Source: Ruegeria sp. SCSIO 43209 (GTDB lineage Bacteria > Pseudomonadota > Alphaproteobacteria > Rhodobacterales > Rhodobacteraceae). From it: a stretch of DNA of 64,000 nt. Within the stretch, counting starts at the first letter, position 1. Every line of letters begins with the position of its first letter. The stretch lies in the NCBI RefSeq assembly GCF_019904295.1, contig NZ_CP065359.1, positions 1,575,001-1,639,000 of the forward strand, written 5' to 3'. The notes below the pieces were generated by a model that was given only the letters and a program-made list of their open reading frames with translations, was not told the DNA's origin and did not search any database. This document shows, piece after piece, positions 33,998 to 43,562 of the stretch. Both the position numbers and the translations under genes were made by a program.

Positions 33998-35668
33998 ATG
34001 GAAAACCAGACAATCAACGGAAAGCCGATGCATTGGGCGGCAGAGATGCACGCCAAGGAATATCGTGAGGGCAATCTGAGCCGTCGTGAATTTCTGGCCC
34101 GTGTAACCGCGCTGGGCGTTGCTGTACCGACGGCATATGGCATGATTGGCCTGCAGTCACCGGCAGCCGCTGCCGAACCTCAGCGTGGCGGCACCATCCG
34201 CTATCAAATGGAAGTGCGCGCACTGAAAGACCCGCGCACATATGACTGGACGCAGATCGCAACCTTCACGGCTGGCTGGCTGGAATATCTTGTCGAATAC
34301 AATAATGACGGCTCGTTCAAACCCATGCTGCTGGAAAGCTGGGAAGCCAATGATGACGCCACTGAATACACGCTGAACGTCCGCAAAGGTGTGAAGTGGA
34401 ACAATGGTGACGATTTCACTGCCGAAGACGTAGCTCGTAATATCGAAGGTTGGTGCGACGGGTCTCTTGAAGGGAACTCGATGGCCTCGCGCATGGCCTC
34501 ACTGATGGATGAGAGCACTCAGAAAGCCGCAGATGGCGCCATCACCGTTGTCGACTCGCATACAGTCAAGCTGAAGTGCAACGCGCCGGATATCACGATC
34601 ATCCCCGGCATGGCAGACTATCCGGGTGCAATCGTACACAGCAGCTTTGATGCAAATGATATGCTGTCCAACCCAGTTGGTACGGGTTTCATGATGCCCG
34701 AAAGCCATGAAGTCGGCGTGAAGGGCGTACTGGTCCGCAACGAAGGCTTTGACTGGTGGGGCTACGAAGCTGGTAAAGGCGGCTATATCGACCGGATCGA
34801 ATTCATCGATTATGGCACTGACCCTGCCGCTTTCCTGGCCGCCTATGAGGCCGAAGAGATCGATATGAACTGGGAATCGGTTGGCGAGTTTGTCGACATC
34901 TTTGACAGTATTGGCCTTGTCCGCTCGGAAATCCCATCGGGCTTTACCATTGTCATTCGCCCCAACCAGCTGGCTGAAGACGCCGATGGCAACAAAATCT
35001 ATGGCGACAAGAGGGTCCGTCAGGCCCTCGCCATGGCAGTCGACAACGCCGTCTGCCTTGAACTTGGCATGTCCGGCTACGGCATCACTGCCGACAACTG
35101 TCATGTAGGCCCGATGCACCCCGAGTACGACTCGGCTGTGACGCGTATCCCTTACGATCCGGCAGGCGCAAAGGCGCTGATGGACGAAGCGGGTATGGGC
35201 GATTTCGAGCACGAAGTGCAGTCGATCGACGATGACTGGCGTCGCAATACCACGGCTGCGGTAGTGGCTCAATTGAACGATGCGGGCATCAAGGCAAAGC
35301 ACACGGTTCTGCCTGGTTCGACATTCTGGAACGACTGGACCAAGTACCCGTATTCCTCGACCAACTGGAACCACCGCCCGCTGGGCACGCAGGTTCTGGC
35401 ACTGGCGTATAAGTCGGGTGTCGCTTGGAACGAATCTGGTTTTGCCAACGAAGAGTTCGACAAGCTGCTGGCCGAGGCGAACTCGATCGCGGATGTCGAT
35501 ATGCGCCGCGAGGTGATGGCGAAACTGCAGGCGATCATGATCGACGAAGGCGTGGTCATCCAGCCGTATTGGCGGACCGCGATGCGTCACCACCGCGACA
35601 ATATGGTCGGTGTCGAAAAGCACATTGCGGACCTGCCGCAGCTTTATAAGTTCGGCCTGACTTCCTAA
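33998..35668 (+). CDS. Peptide/nickel-type ABC transporter substrate-binding protein (SBP family 5), Tat-exported
   Basis: 556 residues. A twin-arginine signal [20 protein letters not shown] ends at AAAEPQ. The mature protein has the family 5 layout [20 protein letters not shown] (quoted at 20), [20 protein letters not shown] and [16 protein letters not shown]. It delivers oligopeptides, opines or other solutes to the two permeases downstream. The ATG at 33998 has GGGAG 7-8 bases upstream. A 13-bp hairpin follows the gene, probably lowering expression of the permeases relative to the binding protein. Confidence 0.88.
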   Translation: MENQTINGKPMHWAAEMHAKEYREGNLSRREFLARVTALGVAVPTAYGMIGLQSPAAAAEPQRGGTIRYQMEVRALKDPRTYDWTQIATFTAGWLEYLVEYNNDGSFKPMLLESWEANDDATEYTLNVRKGVKWNNGDDFTAEDVARNIEGWCDGSLEGNSMASRMASLMDESTQKAADGAITVVDSHTVKLKCNAPDITIIPGMADYPGAIVHSSFDANDMLSNPVGTGFMMPESHEVGVKGVLVRNEGFDWWGYEAGKGGYIDRIEFIDYGTDPAAFLAAYEAEEIDMNWESVGEFVDIFDSIGLVRSEIPSGFTIVIRPNQLAEDADGNKIYGDKRVRQALAMAVDNAVCLELGMSGYGITADNCHVGPMHPEYDSAVTRIPYDPAGAKALMDEAGMGDFEHEVQSIDDDWRRNTTAAVVAQLNDAGIKAKHTVLPGSTFWNDWTKYPYSSTNWNHRPLGTQVLALAYKSGVAWNESGFANEEFDKLLAEANSIADVDMRREVMAKLQAIMIDEGVVIQPYWRTAMRHHRDNMVGVEKHIADLPQLYKFGLTS

Positions 35669-35680
35669 GCCGAAACCTAC

Positions 35681-35709
35681 AAGGGCCGCGCCAATCTGGC
35701 GCGGCCCTT
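35681..35709 (+). terminator. Intra-operon attenuating hairpin after the binding-protein gene
   Basis: Perfect 13-bp stem AAGGGCCGCGCCA (35681-35693) / TGGCGCGGCCCTT (35697-35709) with a 3-base loop, 12 bases after the stop codon, followed by CGTCCTC rather than a T-run. Such hairpins after a binding-protein gene usually stabilise its mRNA and partly stop transcription before the permease genes. Confidence 0.7.
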
Positions 35710-35789
35710 CGTCCTCAATACGGCGACCAGAATAATAGCAATGCGTGGGGCGAAATGCCTGTCACGCCAGCCGATCAACAGGGGCTAAC

Positions 35790-36836
35790 ATGGGACTTTT
35801 TATTCTAAGGCGTGTGGGGATTATGCTGCTGACAGCATTGTGCCTGACATTCCTGGTCTTCTTCCTTACCAATCTCTACCCGAACCTGGAAAAGCTTGCG
35901 AAGACGCAGGGCAATTTCAGGATGTCTGATGAACAGGTAGAAAGCTATCTGGAGAAAAACGGCTACCTCCAGTCCACGCCGATCAAATACGGTGAATGGC
36001 TCGGTGTCCTGCCCTCGTTCCGACACACGAATGAGGACGGTACCGTTCAGGGCAGATGTATCCTGCCAGGCAAAACTGCCGAGGAATCTCCGAATTTCTG
36101 CGGTATCCTGCAGGGGTACTGGGGATATTCAACTGTCTTCAAGGAAGAGGTCTCTACCGTTGTTGGCAACCGGCTGGCACTGACCGGACGGCTGATGTTC
36201 TGGGTGATGCTGCTGATGGTCCCTTCGGCACTTATTCTGGGCATCCTGGCCGGGATGAAGGAAGGTTCGGCCACTGACCGGACGCTTTCAACCTTTGCCA
36301 TTACGACGACGGCGACCCCAGAATACGTCTCGGGTGTGATCTTCATAGCGATCTTCACATCCTCCGCCGTCGGACTCAAATGGTTCAAAGGCACCGCCAC
36401 TCAGGCGATGGAGAACCCGACATTTGAGAATTTCTTCTTACCAGTGTTGACCATCGCGCTTTACGGGATGGGCTATATCGCCCGGATGACCCGCGCCTCA
36501 ATGACCGAGGTGATGACGGCGCAATACATCAGGACGGCGCGTCTGAAAGGCGTGTCATTCCCGAACATCGTCATGAAACACGCGCTGCGCAACGCGCTTA
36601 TCGCGCCCTTTACAGTCATCATGCTGCAGTTCCCATGGCTGCTGAATGGTGTCGTGATCGTCGAGACCCTGTTCAACTACAAGGGCTTTGGCTGGGCGCT
36701 TGTACAGGCAGCGGGCAACAATGACATCCAGCTGCTGCTGGCGATCTCGGTCGTGTCGGTCTTTGTGGTGCTGGTGACGCAGCTGATCTCGGATATCGGC
36801 TATGTCTACCTCAACCCGCGCATCCGCATTTCGTAA
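35790..36836 (+). CDS. Peptide-type ABC transporter permease 1 (DppB-like)
   Basis: 348 residues with about six membrane segments. The N-terminus FILRRVGIMLLTALCLTFLVFFL is the usual DppB opening and the EAA loop region reads RTARLKGVSFPNIVMKHALRNA. The ATG at 35790 has AGGGG upstream; an earlier in-frame start at 35745 adds a non-family extension. The periplasmic loop between TM1 and TM2 (residues 30-120) is longer than in E. coli DppB. Next gene follows after 13 bases. Confidence 0.88.
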   Translation: MGLFILRRVGIMLLTALCLTFLVFFLTNLYPNLEKLAKTQGNFRMSDEQVESYLEKNGYLQSTPIKYGEWLGVLPSFRHTNEDGTVQGRCILPGKTAEESPNFCGILQGYWGYSTVFKEEVSTVVGNRLALTGRLMFWVMLLMVPSALILGILAGMKEGSATDRTLSTFAITTTATPEYVSGVIFIAIFTSSAVGLKWFKGTATQAMENPTFENFFLPVLTIALYGMGYIARMTRASMTEVMTAQYIRTARLKGVSFPNIVMKHALRNALIAPFTVIMLQFPWLLNGVVIVETLFNYKGFGWALVQAAGNNDIQLLLAISVVSVFVVLVTQLISDIGYVYLNPRIRIS

Positions 36837-36849
36837 GGAGGGATAGATC

Positions 36850-38364
36850 ATGGAACCACTTACCTGGACCGGCTCTATCGCCTTCCTGAACCCGCTGTTG
36901 ATGCTTGCGTTGGGACTGATGCTTTTGTCCATCGTTGTCTGGATGCTGGCAAGTATCGTGCTGCCCGAAGATCAGATGATTGTGAATGCCGATGGGACGC
37001 TCAGTTCGAGCTCTGGCCTAAGAATCCTGATACAATCGTCGCTACGCTATAGCTTTCTGGCAAGTGTGGGAATTGCGGTGGCGTACATTGTCCTTGGCAT
37101 CCTGATGGGGACCAGTGCTGGCATCATCGGCGCTATCTCTCAGCAGTTTCTGCCCGTCTGGCTGTCGCTGATCATCCTTTATGCGATGTCGATTGCGTTC
37201 AAGCGCAAGCTGGGCCTATATGGCAAGCTGTTCGACAGCCCCATTGGTATGATCGGCTTTGGCCTTGTGATGTTCTGGGTGTTCACCGGCATATTTGGCG
37301 CACTCGATCTGATCGTAACCCACGATCCCCTGTCGCAGGTCTCGGGTATGAAGAACAAAGTGCCGGGCACCCCGCTTCCCAATCTGGAGGACGGTCAATA
37401 CGCTTGGTATTTGCTGGGTGGAGATAACCTCGCGCGCGACGTCTTTAGCCGTATGGTTAAAGGTGCTTGGATCGTCGTGCAGATCGCGCCGCTGGCGACG
37501 ATGTTTGCCTTCATGGTCGGTATCACTCTGGGTTTACCCGCAGGCTACTATGGCGGGCGTCTGGATACGCTCCTGTCATTCCTCGCGAACCTGATCCTGG
37601 CTTTTCCCGTTATCTTGCTGTTCTACCTTTTGGTCACGCCCGAGATCGTAGCGACCGGCGTGCCGAACTATATGGCGGCGATCCTATTCGTGTTCCCGAT
37701 CATCTTCCTCGGCGTTCTGCTGAATTCGCGTTTCTATACGCGTCCCAGTTTTCGAACGCCTTTGTTGATCGGCGTTCTGGGTGTTGCGCTCTGGCTCTAC
37801 CTGTCGCTGATTTCGACCGGTGGCTACATCATCAACACCGACAGCTACCGCATCTGGGGTCTGCCGACCTACCTTGATCTGTTCGATATTCCAGGCGGTA
37901 TTCTGGTGGTGTTCGTCTCGGTGGTCTTCGTGAACTCTCCGACCGTGTTCCGCATCGTACGCGGACTGGCGCTGGACATCAAAACTCGCGACTATGTGGC
38001 TGCGGCCCAAACGCGCGGCGAGGGTCCATGGTACATCATGCTGTGGGAAATCCTGCCCAACGCGCGTGGCCCGCTGATCGTCGATTTCTGCCTGCGCATC
38101 GGCTACACGACCATCCTGCTTGGAACCTTGGGTTTCTTCGGGCTGGGGCTGCCACCGGAAAAGCCCGGACTGGGGCTCGACGATCAACGAGGGGCGCAAG
38201 CTTCTGTCGATCTATCTACATCCCGCACTGCCGCCCGCGCTGGCATTGCTGTCGCTGGTTCTTGGCTTGAACCTGCTGGCGGATGGTCTGCGCGAAGAAA
38301 GTCTGAAGGACTGATTGTGATCGAGGCCGGGGGCTCTGCCCCCGGACCCCCGAGATATTTTTAG
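36850..38364 (+). CDS. Peptide-type ABC transporter permease 2 (DppC-like), frameshifted near the C-terminus
   Basis: A DppC-type permease with a long N-terminal region: about 200 residues with several membrane segments precede the canonical core (AWIVVQIAPLATMFAFMVG and the EAA-type segment TRGEGPWYIMLWEILPNARG). As given, the frame runs to 38364, but after GLGLPPEK it turns into a low-complexity tail (GLGLDDQRGAQASVDL). The expected ending PDWGSTINEGRKLLSIYLHP and the last membrane helix continue in the next frame to a stop at 38314. One extra C in CCC at 38164-38166 explains it. Either a sequencing error or a real inactivating mutation; without repair the last helix is lost. Confidence 0.82.
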   Translation: MEPLTWTGSIAFLNPLLMLALGLMLLSIVVWMLASIVLPEDQMIVNADGTLSSSSGLRILIQSSLRYSFLASVGIAVAYIVLGILMGTSAGIIGAISQQFLPVWLSLIILYAMSIAFKRKLGLYGKLFDSPIGMIGFGLVMFWVFTGIFGALDLIVTHDPLSQVSGMKNKVPGTPLPNLEDGQYAWYLLGGDNLARDVFSRMVKGAWIVVQIAPLATMFAFMVGITLGLPAGYYGGRLDTLLSFLANLILAFPVILLFYLLVTPEIVATGVPNYMAAILFVFPIIFLGVLLNSRFYTRPSFRTPLLIGVLGVALWLYLSLISTGGYIINTDSYRIWGLPTYLDLFDIPGGILVVFVSVVFVNSPTVFRIVRGLALDIKTRDYVAAAQTRGEGPWYIMLWEILPNARGPLIVDFCLRIGYTTILLGTLGFFGLGLPPEKPGLGLDDQRGAQASVDLSTSRTAARAGIAVAGSWLEPAGGWSARRKSEGLIVIEAGGSAPGPPRYF

Positions 38365-38373
38365 CCAGATGAA
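38327..38373 (+). repeat. GC hairpin plus GAGATATTTTTAGCCAGATGAA, Rhodobacteraceae-type dispersed intergenic element
   Basis: A perfect 8-bp stem CCGGGGGC (38327-38334) / GCCCCCGG (38338-38345) with TCT loop, followed by ACCCCCGAGATATTTTTAGC and CAGATGAA. This combination of a G-run hairpin and CCCCGAGTATTTTxGCCAGATGAAG-like tail is, to my knowledge, very common between genes in Roseobacter-group genomes. It lies between the true permease stop (38314) and the ATPase start, and may act as a terminator or mRNA-stabilising element. Confidence 0.55.
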
Positions 38374-38407
38374 GGGGAACCCCCGGACTCTCGCGAGGAG
38401 TAATAAG

Positions 38408-40495
38408 ATGAACAAACTGGCGGATTATGACGGGCCAATCCTGGAGATCGACAAGCTTTCGATTTCCTTCTTTACCCGCCTTCGTGAGATCCCTGCCGTG
38501 ATGGATTTCTCGGTCAGTGTGCAACCCGGCGAAGCCGTCGGTTTGGTGGGTGAATCAGGTTGTGGGAAATCTACCGTGGCGTTGGGTGTCATGCAGGATT
38601 TGGGCAAGAATGGCCGCATCGTCGGTGGCTCGATCAAGTTCAAGGGGCGTGATCTGGGTGAAATGACCACCGAAGAGCTGCGCGACATACGTGGCAATGA
38701 AATCGCGATGATCTATCAAGAGCCGATGGCATCGCTGAATCCGGCGATGAAGATCGGCAAGCAGCTGATGGAAGTGCCGATGATCCACGAAGGTGTGGGC
38801 GCGGAAGAGGCCTACGCGCGTGCGCTGGAGGTCGTCACCGATGTACGCCTGCCCGACCCTGAGCGGATGCTGAACTCGTTCCCGCATCAGCTGTCAGGCG
38901 GTCAGCAGCAGCGGATCGTGATTGCGATGGCGCTGATGTCGAAACCTGCCTTGTTGATCTTGGATGAGCCAACAACCGCTCTGGACGTGACGGTCGAGGC
39001 CGCCGTGGTCGAGTTGGTCAAGGATCTGGGCAAGAAATACGGCACCTCGATGCTGTTCATTTCGCACAATCTGGGTCTGGTGCTGGAAACCTGCGACCGG
39101 CTGTGCGTGATGTATTCAGGTGAAGCCGTCGAGCGTGGCTCGATCAAGGATGTATTCGACGAGATGCAGCACCCGTATACGCAGGCGCTGTTCCGCTCGA
39201 TCCCGCTGCCGGGCGCTGACAAGAACTCGCGCCCGCTGGTGGCCATACCTGGGAATTTTCCACTGCCCCATGAGCGGCCTCCGGGCTGTAACTTTGGTCC
39301 GCGCTGCGACTATTTCGAAGAAGGTCGCTGTGACGCCAAGGATATCCTGATGGAGGCGGTACCGGGCAACGACCGACACCACACGCGATGCTTGAAATTC
39401 CAGGAAATCGACTGGAACGCGCCAATCACCGTTGGTGAACAGAAAGAGAAAGGCGAGATTGGCCGGACTGTTCTGAAAATGGACAACCTCAAGAAATACT
39501 ATGAGGTGGCGGCGAATGCATTGTTCGGCGGTGGTGAGACCAAAGTGGTCAAGGCCAATGAGACGCTAAGCTTTGAAGCGCATGAATCCGAGACGCTTGC
39601 CATTGTCGGCGAATCCGGTTGCGGCAAATCCACTTTTGCGAAGGTCTTGATGGGGCTGGAAACGGCCACCGACGGGCAGATCCTGCTGGACAACCGCAAT
39701 ATCGAGGACGTGCCCATCGAAGAACGCGACGCCAAGACCGTTGGCGAAGTGCAGATGGTGTTTCAGAACCCGTTCGACACGCTGAACCCGTCGATGACCG
39801 TAGGCCGTCAAATCATCCGGGCGCTGGAAATCTTTGGCGTCGGTGACTCCGAGGCTGATCGCAAGAAGCGGATGCTGGAACTGCTGGATCTCGTGAAATT
39901 GCCCCGCGCCTTCGCGGACAGGATGCCACGCCAGCTATCAGGCGGTCAGAAGCAGCGCGTCGGTATCGCCCGCGCATTTGCCGGTGATGCACGGATCGTG
40001 GTTGCGGATGAACCGGTTTCGGCGCTGGACGTATCCGTACAAGCTGCCGTTACAGACCTGTTGATGGAAATTCAGCGCGAGCACAAAACCACGCTGCTGT
40101 TCATCAGTCACGACCTTTCAATCGTGCGCTATCTCAGTGACCGTGTGATGGTGATGTATCTGGGGCATGTGGTTGAACTGGGCACCACCGATCAGGTCTT
40201 TAGCCCACCCTATCATCCCTACACTGAGGCATTGCTAAGTGCGGTTCCAATCGCAGACACATCGATCGAAAAGCAGCACATCGTGCTTGAGGGCGATATC
40301 CCCTCGGCCATGAACCCGCCGCCGGGTTGCCCATTCCAAACACGCTGTCGCTGGAAATCAGAAGTGCCGGATGGGCGATGCGAATCCCATGTGCCTCCGG
40401 TGCAGACACTTGCGGATGGTCATCAGGTGAAATGTCACCTTGCCGAAGACATTCTGGCCAAAATGGAGCCGGTTATCAAAATTGCGGCCGAATAA
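38408..40495 (+). CDS. Fused dual ABC ATPase of peptide-type importer (DppD-DppF)
   Basis: 695 residues containing two complete ATPase domains. Walker A motifs are GESGCGKSTVAL (first) and GESGCGKSTFAK (second); signatures LSGGQQQRIVIAMAL and LSGGQKQRVGIARAF; each domain ends in an oligopeptide-transport-type Cys-rich tail (PPGCNFGPRCDYF and PPGCPFQTRCRW). It powers the importer encoded just upstream. The start has GAGGAG 7 bases before the ATG at 38408. Confidence 0.92.
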   Translation: MNKLADYDGPILEIDKLSISFFTRLREIPAVMDFSVSVQPGEAVGLVGESGCGKSTVALGVMQDLGKNGRIVGGSIKFKGRDLGEMTTEELRDIRGNEIAMIYQEPMASLNPAMKIGKQLMEVPMIHEGVGAEEAYARALEVVTDVRLPDPERMLNSFPHQLSGGQQQRIVIAMALMSKPALLILDEPTTALDVTVEAAVVELVKDLGKKYGTSMLFISHNLGLVLETCDRLCVMYSGEAVERGSIKDVFDEMQHPYTQALFRSIPLPGADKNSRPLVAIPGNFPLPHERPPGCNFGPRCDYFEEGRCDAKDILMEAVPGNDRHHTRCLKFQEIDWNAPITVGEQKEKGEIGRTVLKMDNLKKYYEVAANALFGGGETKVVKANETLSFEAHESETLAIVGESGCGKSTFAKVLMGLETATDGQILLDNRNIEDVPIEERDAKTVGEVQMVFQNPFDTLNPSMTVGRQIIRALEIFGVGDSEADRKKRMLELLDLVKLPRAFADRMPRQLSGGQKQRVGIARAFAGDARIVVADEPVSALDVSVQAAVTDLLMEIQREHKTTLLFISHDLSIVRYLSDRVMVMYLGHVVELGTTDQVFSPPYHPYTEALLSAVPIADTSIEKQHIVLEGDIPSAMNPPPGCPFQTRCRWKSEVPDGRCESHVPPVQTLADGHQVKCHLAEDILAKMEPVIKIAAE

Positions 40496-40513
40496 ATCCG
40501 CGCAAACGAAAGA

Positions 40514-40540
40514 AAAGGGCCGGTCAAAGACCGGCCCTTT
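40514..40540 (+). terminator. Terminator of the peptide-type ABC operon
   Basis: Perfect 12-bp stem AAAGGGCCGGTC (40514-40525) / GACCGGCCCTTT (40529-40540) with AAA loop, 18 bases after the stop codon. The A/T-rich stem base supplies a short T-run (CTTTCAATTT). It may also work in the opposite direction for the convergent neighbour. Confidence 0.8.
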
Positions 40541-40610
40541 CAATTTGCGTCACGTTTAGTGGGGAGACAGGCGACGCAGGTCGTGGGTGAGTGGCAGTTT
40601 CTGATCGTAA

Positions 40611-41597
40611 TCAGCCCGTCATCACGTTGTTGCCGAAGTGCATGAACTCCTGGTTCATACCCGCCACATCTCCGGCTTCCAGTTTTAGACTGGCGCTGTC
40701 GAGCATCTTGTAACTCTGCTGGCTTTTGACCCAATCGTCTGCGGCCTGCAGCGTCGTAAGCGTGTATGACGTAACCTCATTGAGGTAGTGCGTCGGGATG
40801 ATGATCTTGGGCTTGAGCTTGGCGACAATATCGTTGCCCTGATCGAAGCTAAGGATGTGTTCCGATCCGTCGACGGGCAAAGTCAGCACGTCTACCTGTC
40901 CTATAGCATCCCAGAACTCCTGAGGCGGATTGTGGCGGTTGTCGCCCCAGATCAAGGTGCGAATGCCTCCGGTTTCGACAAGGTAGACCACCATATCCAT
41001 ATGTCCGACGTTGTTGGGCGGACAAGCTTCCGCGCCAAACTCGGCCAAGGCGTTGGTCCATTCGTACCAACCCGGCGCAACGCAGGCATGTTTGTCAGCA
41101 AAACCTGTGATCTTAAGATCAGCAAATTCAAAATTGCCCGCCATCCTGTCTAAAACCATTGTGGAACTTGGCCGCTCGATAGCGTCATGGTCAAAATGAG
41201 CATGAGTGGACATAGTGATATCAACTGGGATCTGCGGGAACTCGTTGCGGAACCACAGGCCCCATGCGCCGGAGGGATCATCGCGCCAAGGATCAAACAA
41301 CACGGTCGCTCCGTTTGGAGAGGTGATTTTAATCGCGCAGTGACCGTAATAATCGATTCCAACCGCTCCCGTGCTTGCCTGACCAGTCGAGCCCTGTAGA
41401 TCGATTACGTGGTTATTATTGCCAGGCTGTAGCCAGGCCTGCGATTGCGCCTCGGCCGGTTTGCTACCCAGCAGTGAGGCCCCTGCACCGACACCGGCGG
41501 CCCCGGCAGCCATAAAGAACGATCGACGCGACAGACCAGTTGCCAATGTGTCGCGTTCTCCGTTTAGAATTGTGGGTTTCAGATCTTTGCGATCCAT
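40611..41597 (-). CDS. Tat-exported metallo-beta-lactamase-fold hydrolase (UlaG-like)
   Basis: 328 residues. A twin-arginine signal (LSRRSFFMAAGAAGVGAGAS) ends near AEAQ. The metal site THAHFDHDAIERP carries the HxHxDH motif, with further ligands HACVAPG, LIWGDNRHNPP and IIPTHYLNE. It is probably a periplasmic Zn or Mn hydrolase resembling UlaG-type lactonases; substrate unknown. The start has GGGAGG 7 bases upstream. The LuxR-type gene ends 130 bases upstream of it on the same strand, with a 25-bp inverted repeat between them. Confidence 0.8.
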   Translation of the reverse strand: MDRKDLKPTILNGERDTLATGLSRRSFFMAAGAAGVGAGASLLGSKPAEAQSQAWLQPGNNNHVIDLQGSTGQASTGAVGIDYYGHCAIKITSPNGATVLFDPWRDDPSGAWGLWFRNEFPQIPVDITMSTHAHFDHDAIERPSSTMVLDRMAGNFEFADLKITGFADKHACVAPGWYEWTNALAEFGAEACPPNNVGHMDMVVYLVETGGIRTLIWGDNRHNPPQEFWDAIGQVDVLTLPVDGSEHILSFDQGNDIVAKLKPKIIIPTHYLNEVTSYTLTTLQAADDWVKSQQSYKMLDSASLKLEAGDVAGMNQEFMHFGNNVMTG

Positions 41598-41696
41598 TTT
41601 TATCCTCCCGAGTTGAAAAGGCCCGGCTTGGTCCGCACCCTTGCGACCAGCCTAGCGCGCGTGGCACAGGTTGCTCAGATCAGAAAAATCGGGGGG

Positions 41697-41721
41697 GAAT
41701 ATGGGGGAAATCCCCATATTC
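41697..41721. repeat. Perfect inverted repeat between the LuxR-type and MBL genes
   Basis: Arms GAATATGGGG (41697-41706) and CCCCATATTC (41712-41721) around GAAAT. It lies 5 bases after the LuxR-type stop and about 100 bases before the MBL-fold gene start on the same strand. It could be the LuxR gene terminator or an operator for the MBL gene; the absence of a T-run right after the minus-strand stem (CCCCCCCGATTTTT follows) favours neither clearly. Confidence 0.5.
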
Positions 41722-41726
41722 AGAAA

Positions 41727-42701
41727 TCACGAAATCGACAAAAGATGGCTTCGCAAGTTCTGGTCACGGCCTTCGAGGCCAAGTTTTCGACGAATATTGT
41801 TACGATGAAAATCAATTGTAGAAGTTTCGCGCGACATCGCCCGGGCGATATCTTTCGTGGTTTTGCCCGACATGACCAGCTGAGCAATTTCGATCTCGGT
41901 CGGCGTCATGACCGAAAACGCATCCGATAGTTTGTCGGAAATCATTGAAGTAATCTCTTGCAGATTACGCTCGGCCAATTCCAGATAAACTTGCGAGGCG
42001 TCGCCTTCGGTCAATAGCCCGCGCAACTTGTCCAGATAAGGCAACACCATCGTGCGAACCTGATCTACGATATCCTGATCCCGGTCTTTCCGATCGTCGT
42101 CCAAACTGGTCAACAGCACCCGTAGCGCCGTGTTTGTTTCCTGCAGCTCCCGCGTCCTCGCCGCGACGCGGTGCTCCAGTTGCGCCAGAGTTTCATTCAA
42201 CTTCACTTCCAGCGCTCGGCGCAGGTAAACCTCTTGGATCAAAGCCAAATCCGATTCAACCATGCGCGCAAACTGTGCCAAACCTTCACGAAACAACAAG
42301 GCCCGGCGATTGCGGTGACGGTCCAAGACGCAGATTGTTCCGAATACCGAACCATCCGGCCACTTCAGCGGAAAACCGATATAGAAGGACATGCCATGCT
42401 CCATGTCCTCATTGTCGCTCCAGGCCGGGTCACATGTTGCGTCCTCGACAACAAATTCGCCGTCGCGTTCCAGAACGCCCTGACAATAGAGCTTGGGGTT
42501 CAGTCGAAAATTCATGCCGACCGGGTATGGGTTTTCTGGATGATCCGATGTGATCAGAACCGCATGATCCGGCGCTTCGGTCTTCATGATCAAAGTGGCG
42601 GGCACATCGGCCAGCTGCGAAACAAGGTCGACCAAACGCTGCCAGTTCGCCATTGTTTCGGGTGGTATGTTGGGTCGATCTTGGATCATCGTAATTCGCA
42701 C
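41727..42701 (-). CDS. GAF-domain LuxR-family transcriptional regulator
   Basis: 324 residues. Residues 15-165 form a GAF domain (FYIGFPLKWPDGSVFGTICVLD is typical), 170-215 a coiled coil (LNETLAQLEHRVAARTRELQ), and 255-324 a LuxR helix-turn-helix (MTPTEIEIAQLVMSGKTTKDIARAMSRE, quoted in parts, then HRNNIRRKLGL). It likely senses a small molecule or redox state in the cytoplasm. Probably regulates the adjacent MBL-fold gene (inference from position). Confidence 0.8.
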   Translation of the reverse strand: MRITMIQDRPNIPPETMANWQRLVDLVSQLADVPATLIMKTEAPDHAVLITSDHPENPYPVGMNFRLNPKLYCQGVLERDGEFVVEDATCDPAWSDNEDMEHGMSFYIGFPLKWPDGSVFGTICVLDRHRNRRALLFREGLAQFARMVESDLALIQEVYLRRALEVKLNETLAQLEHRVAARTRELQETNTALRVLLTSLDDDRKDRDQDIVDQVRTMVLPYLDKLRGLLTEGDASQVYLELAERNLQEITSMISDKLSDAFSVMTPTEIEIAQLVMSGKTTKDIARAMSRETSTIDFHRNNIRRKLGLEGRDQNLRSHLLSIS

Positions 42702-42776
42702 AAGTCCGAAAGGTTATCCAATCAGACTAGGACAGCGTTTGGCGGTAGATCAAGAAACAGACACGCTGCGGCGCAG

Positions 42777-43355
42777 CTAGCCCCCCCAGATCACTTTTAC
42801 GTAATTCTGGGTTTCCTTGTAGGGTGGAATTCCGCCGTGCTTTTCAACTGCTTTGGGCCCTGCATTGTAAGCTGCCAGTGCAAGGCGCCAGGACTTGAAC
42901 TTGCGGTATTGCCAGGAAAGATAACGCGCACCACCCTCCAGATTCTGGATCGGATCGTGCGGATTGACGCCCAGCAGCCGCGCGGTCTGGGGCATCAGTT
43001 GCGCAAGACCTAAGGCCCCTTTGTGGGATTTGGCATTCGGGTTCCACCCGCTTTCTTGTTGAACAAGTCGCAGGAAAAGTTCTTCCGGCACGTTATGTTG
43101 CCGCGCTGCTTTTCTGGCATGATCCAGATACTGGCCCCGGTAGTTACCAGAGTAACGCTTGACGAATTTCCCACGCTCGGTCTTGGGTTTAAGCCGTTCA
43201 GAGCCGCGATATTGCGTAGCGGCCCGATTATCCAAAACCTTGGATTGCTTGAGGAATATCGCCTTGCGATTCTTGGTGGACAGCGTTTCTGCCTGCGTCA
43301 CGAACGACGTCAGACAAAGACCCAATACCGAGATACCGCCGACCAGAAAACGCAT
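42777..43355 (-). CDS. Lytic transglycosylase (SLT domain) lipoprotein-like/periplasmic enzyme
   Basis: 192 residues. A Sec signal peptide ([20 protein letters not shown]) precedes a basic linker and a C-terminal SLT domain: [20 protein letters not shown] with the catalytic Glu in [19 protein letters not shown], and [20 protein letters not shown]. It cleaves peptidoglycan glycan strands. I use the ATG at 43355, where the signal peptide begins and AGGA lies 9 bases upstream. The signal peptide lacks a lipobox Cys at the cleavage site, so the protein is probably soluble. Confidence 0.88.
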   Translation of the reverse strand: MRFLVGGISVLGLCLTSFVTQAETLSTKNRKAIFLKQSKVLDNRAATQYRGSERLKPKTERGKFVKRYSGNYRGQYLDHARKAARQHNVPEELFLRLVQQESGWNPNAKSHKGALGLAQLMPQTARLLGVNPHDPIQNLEGGARYLSWQYRKFKSWRLALAAYNAGPKAVEKHGGIPPYKETQNYVKVIWGG

Positions 43356-43562
43356 TAATGCCAATCCTGCACCCTCAACAACCAATCAGATTATAGTTAA
43401 ATCAGCCGGAAATGAAAGCTTGGTTAAGACAGTCCTAATGTTTTCCTGCTCAGCGTTGCACGATCAATCATGTTTCAACCAAGTCGTAGCCCGTATAGGG
43501 TCAGCAGCAGAATACAGCGCCAGATTCGGGCGCCATCCAGTCAGAGTAAAACGAGGGAATAT

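Noticed and set aside
34499..35623. 374-codon minus-strand open frame opposite the peptide-binding protein gene
   Set aside because: His/Val/Asp-rich antisense frame without a family match or ribosome-binding site; the plus strand encodes a complete Tat-exported binding protein.
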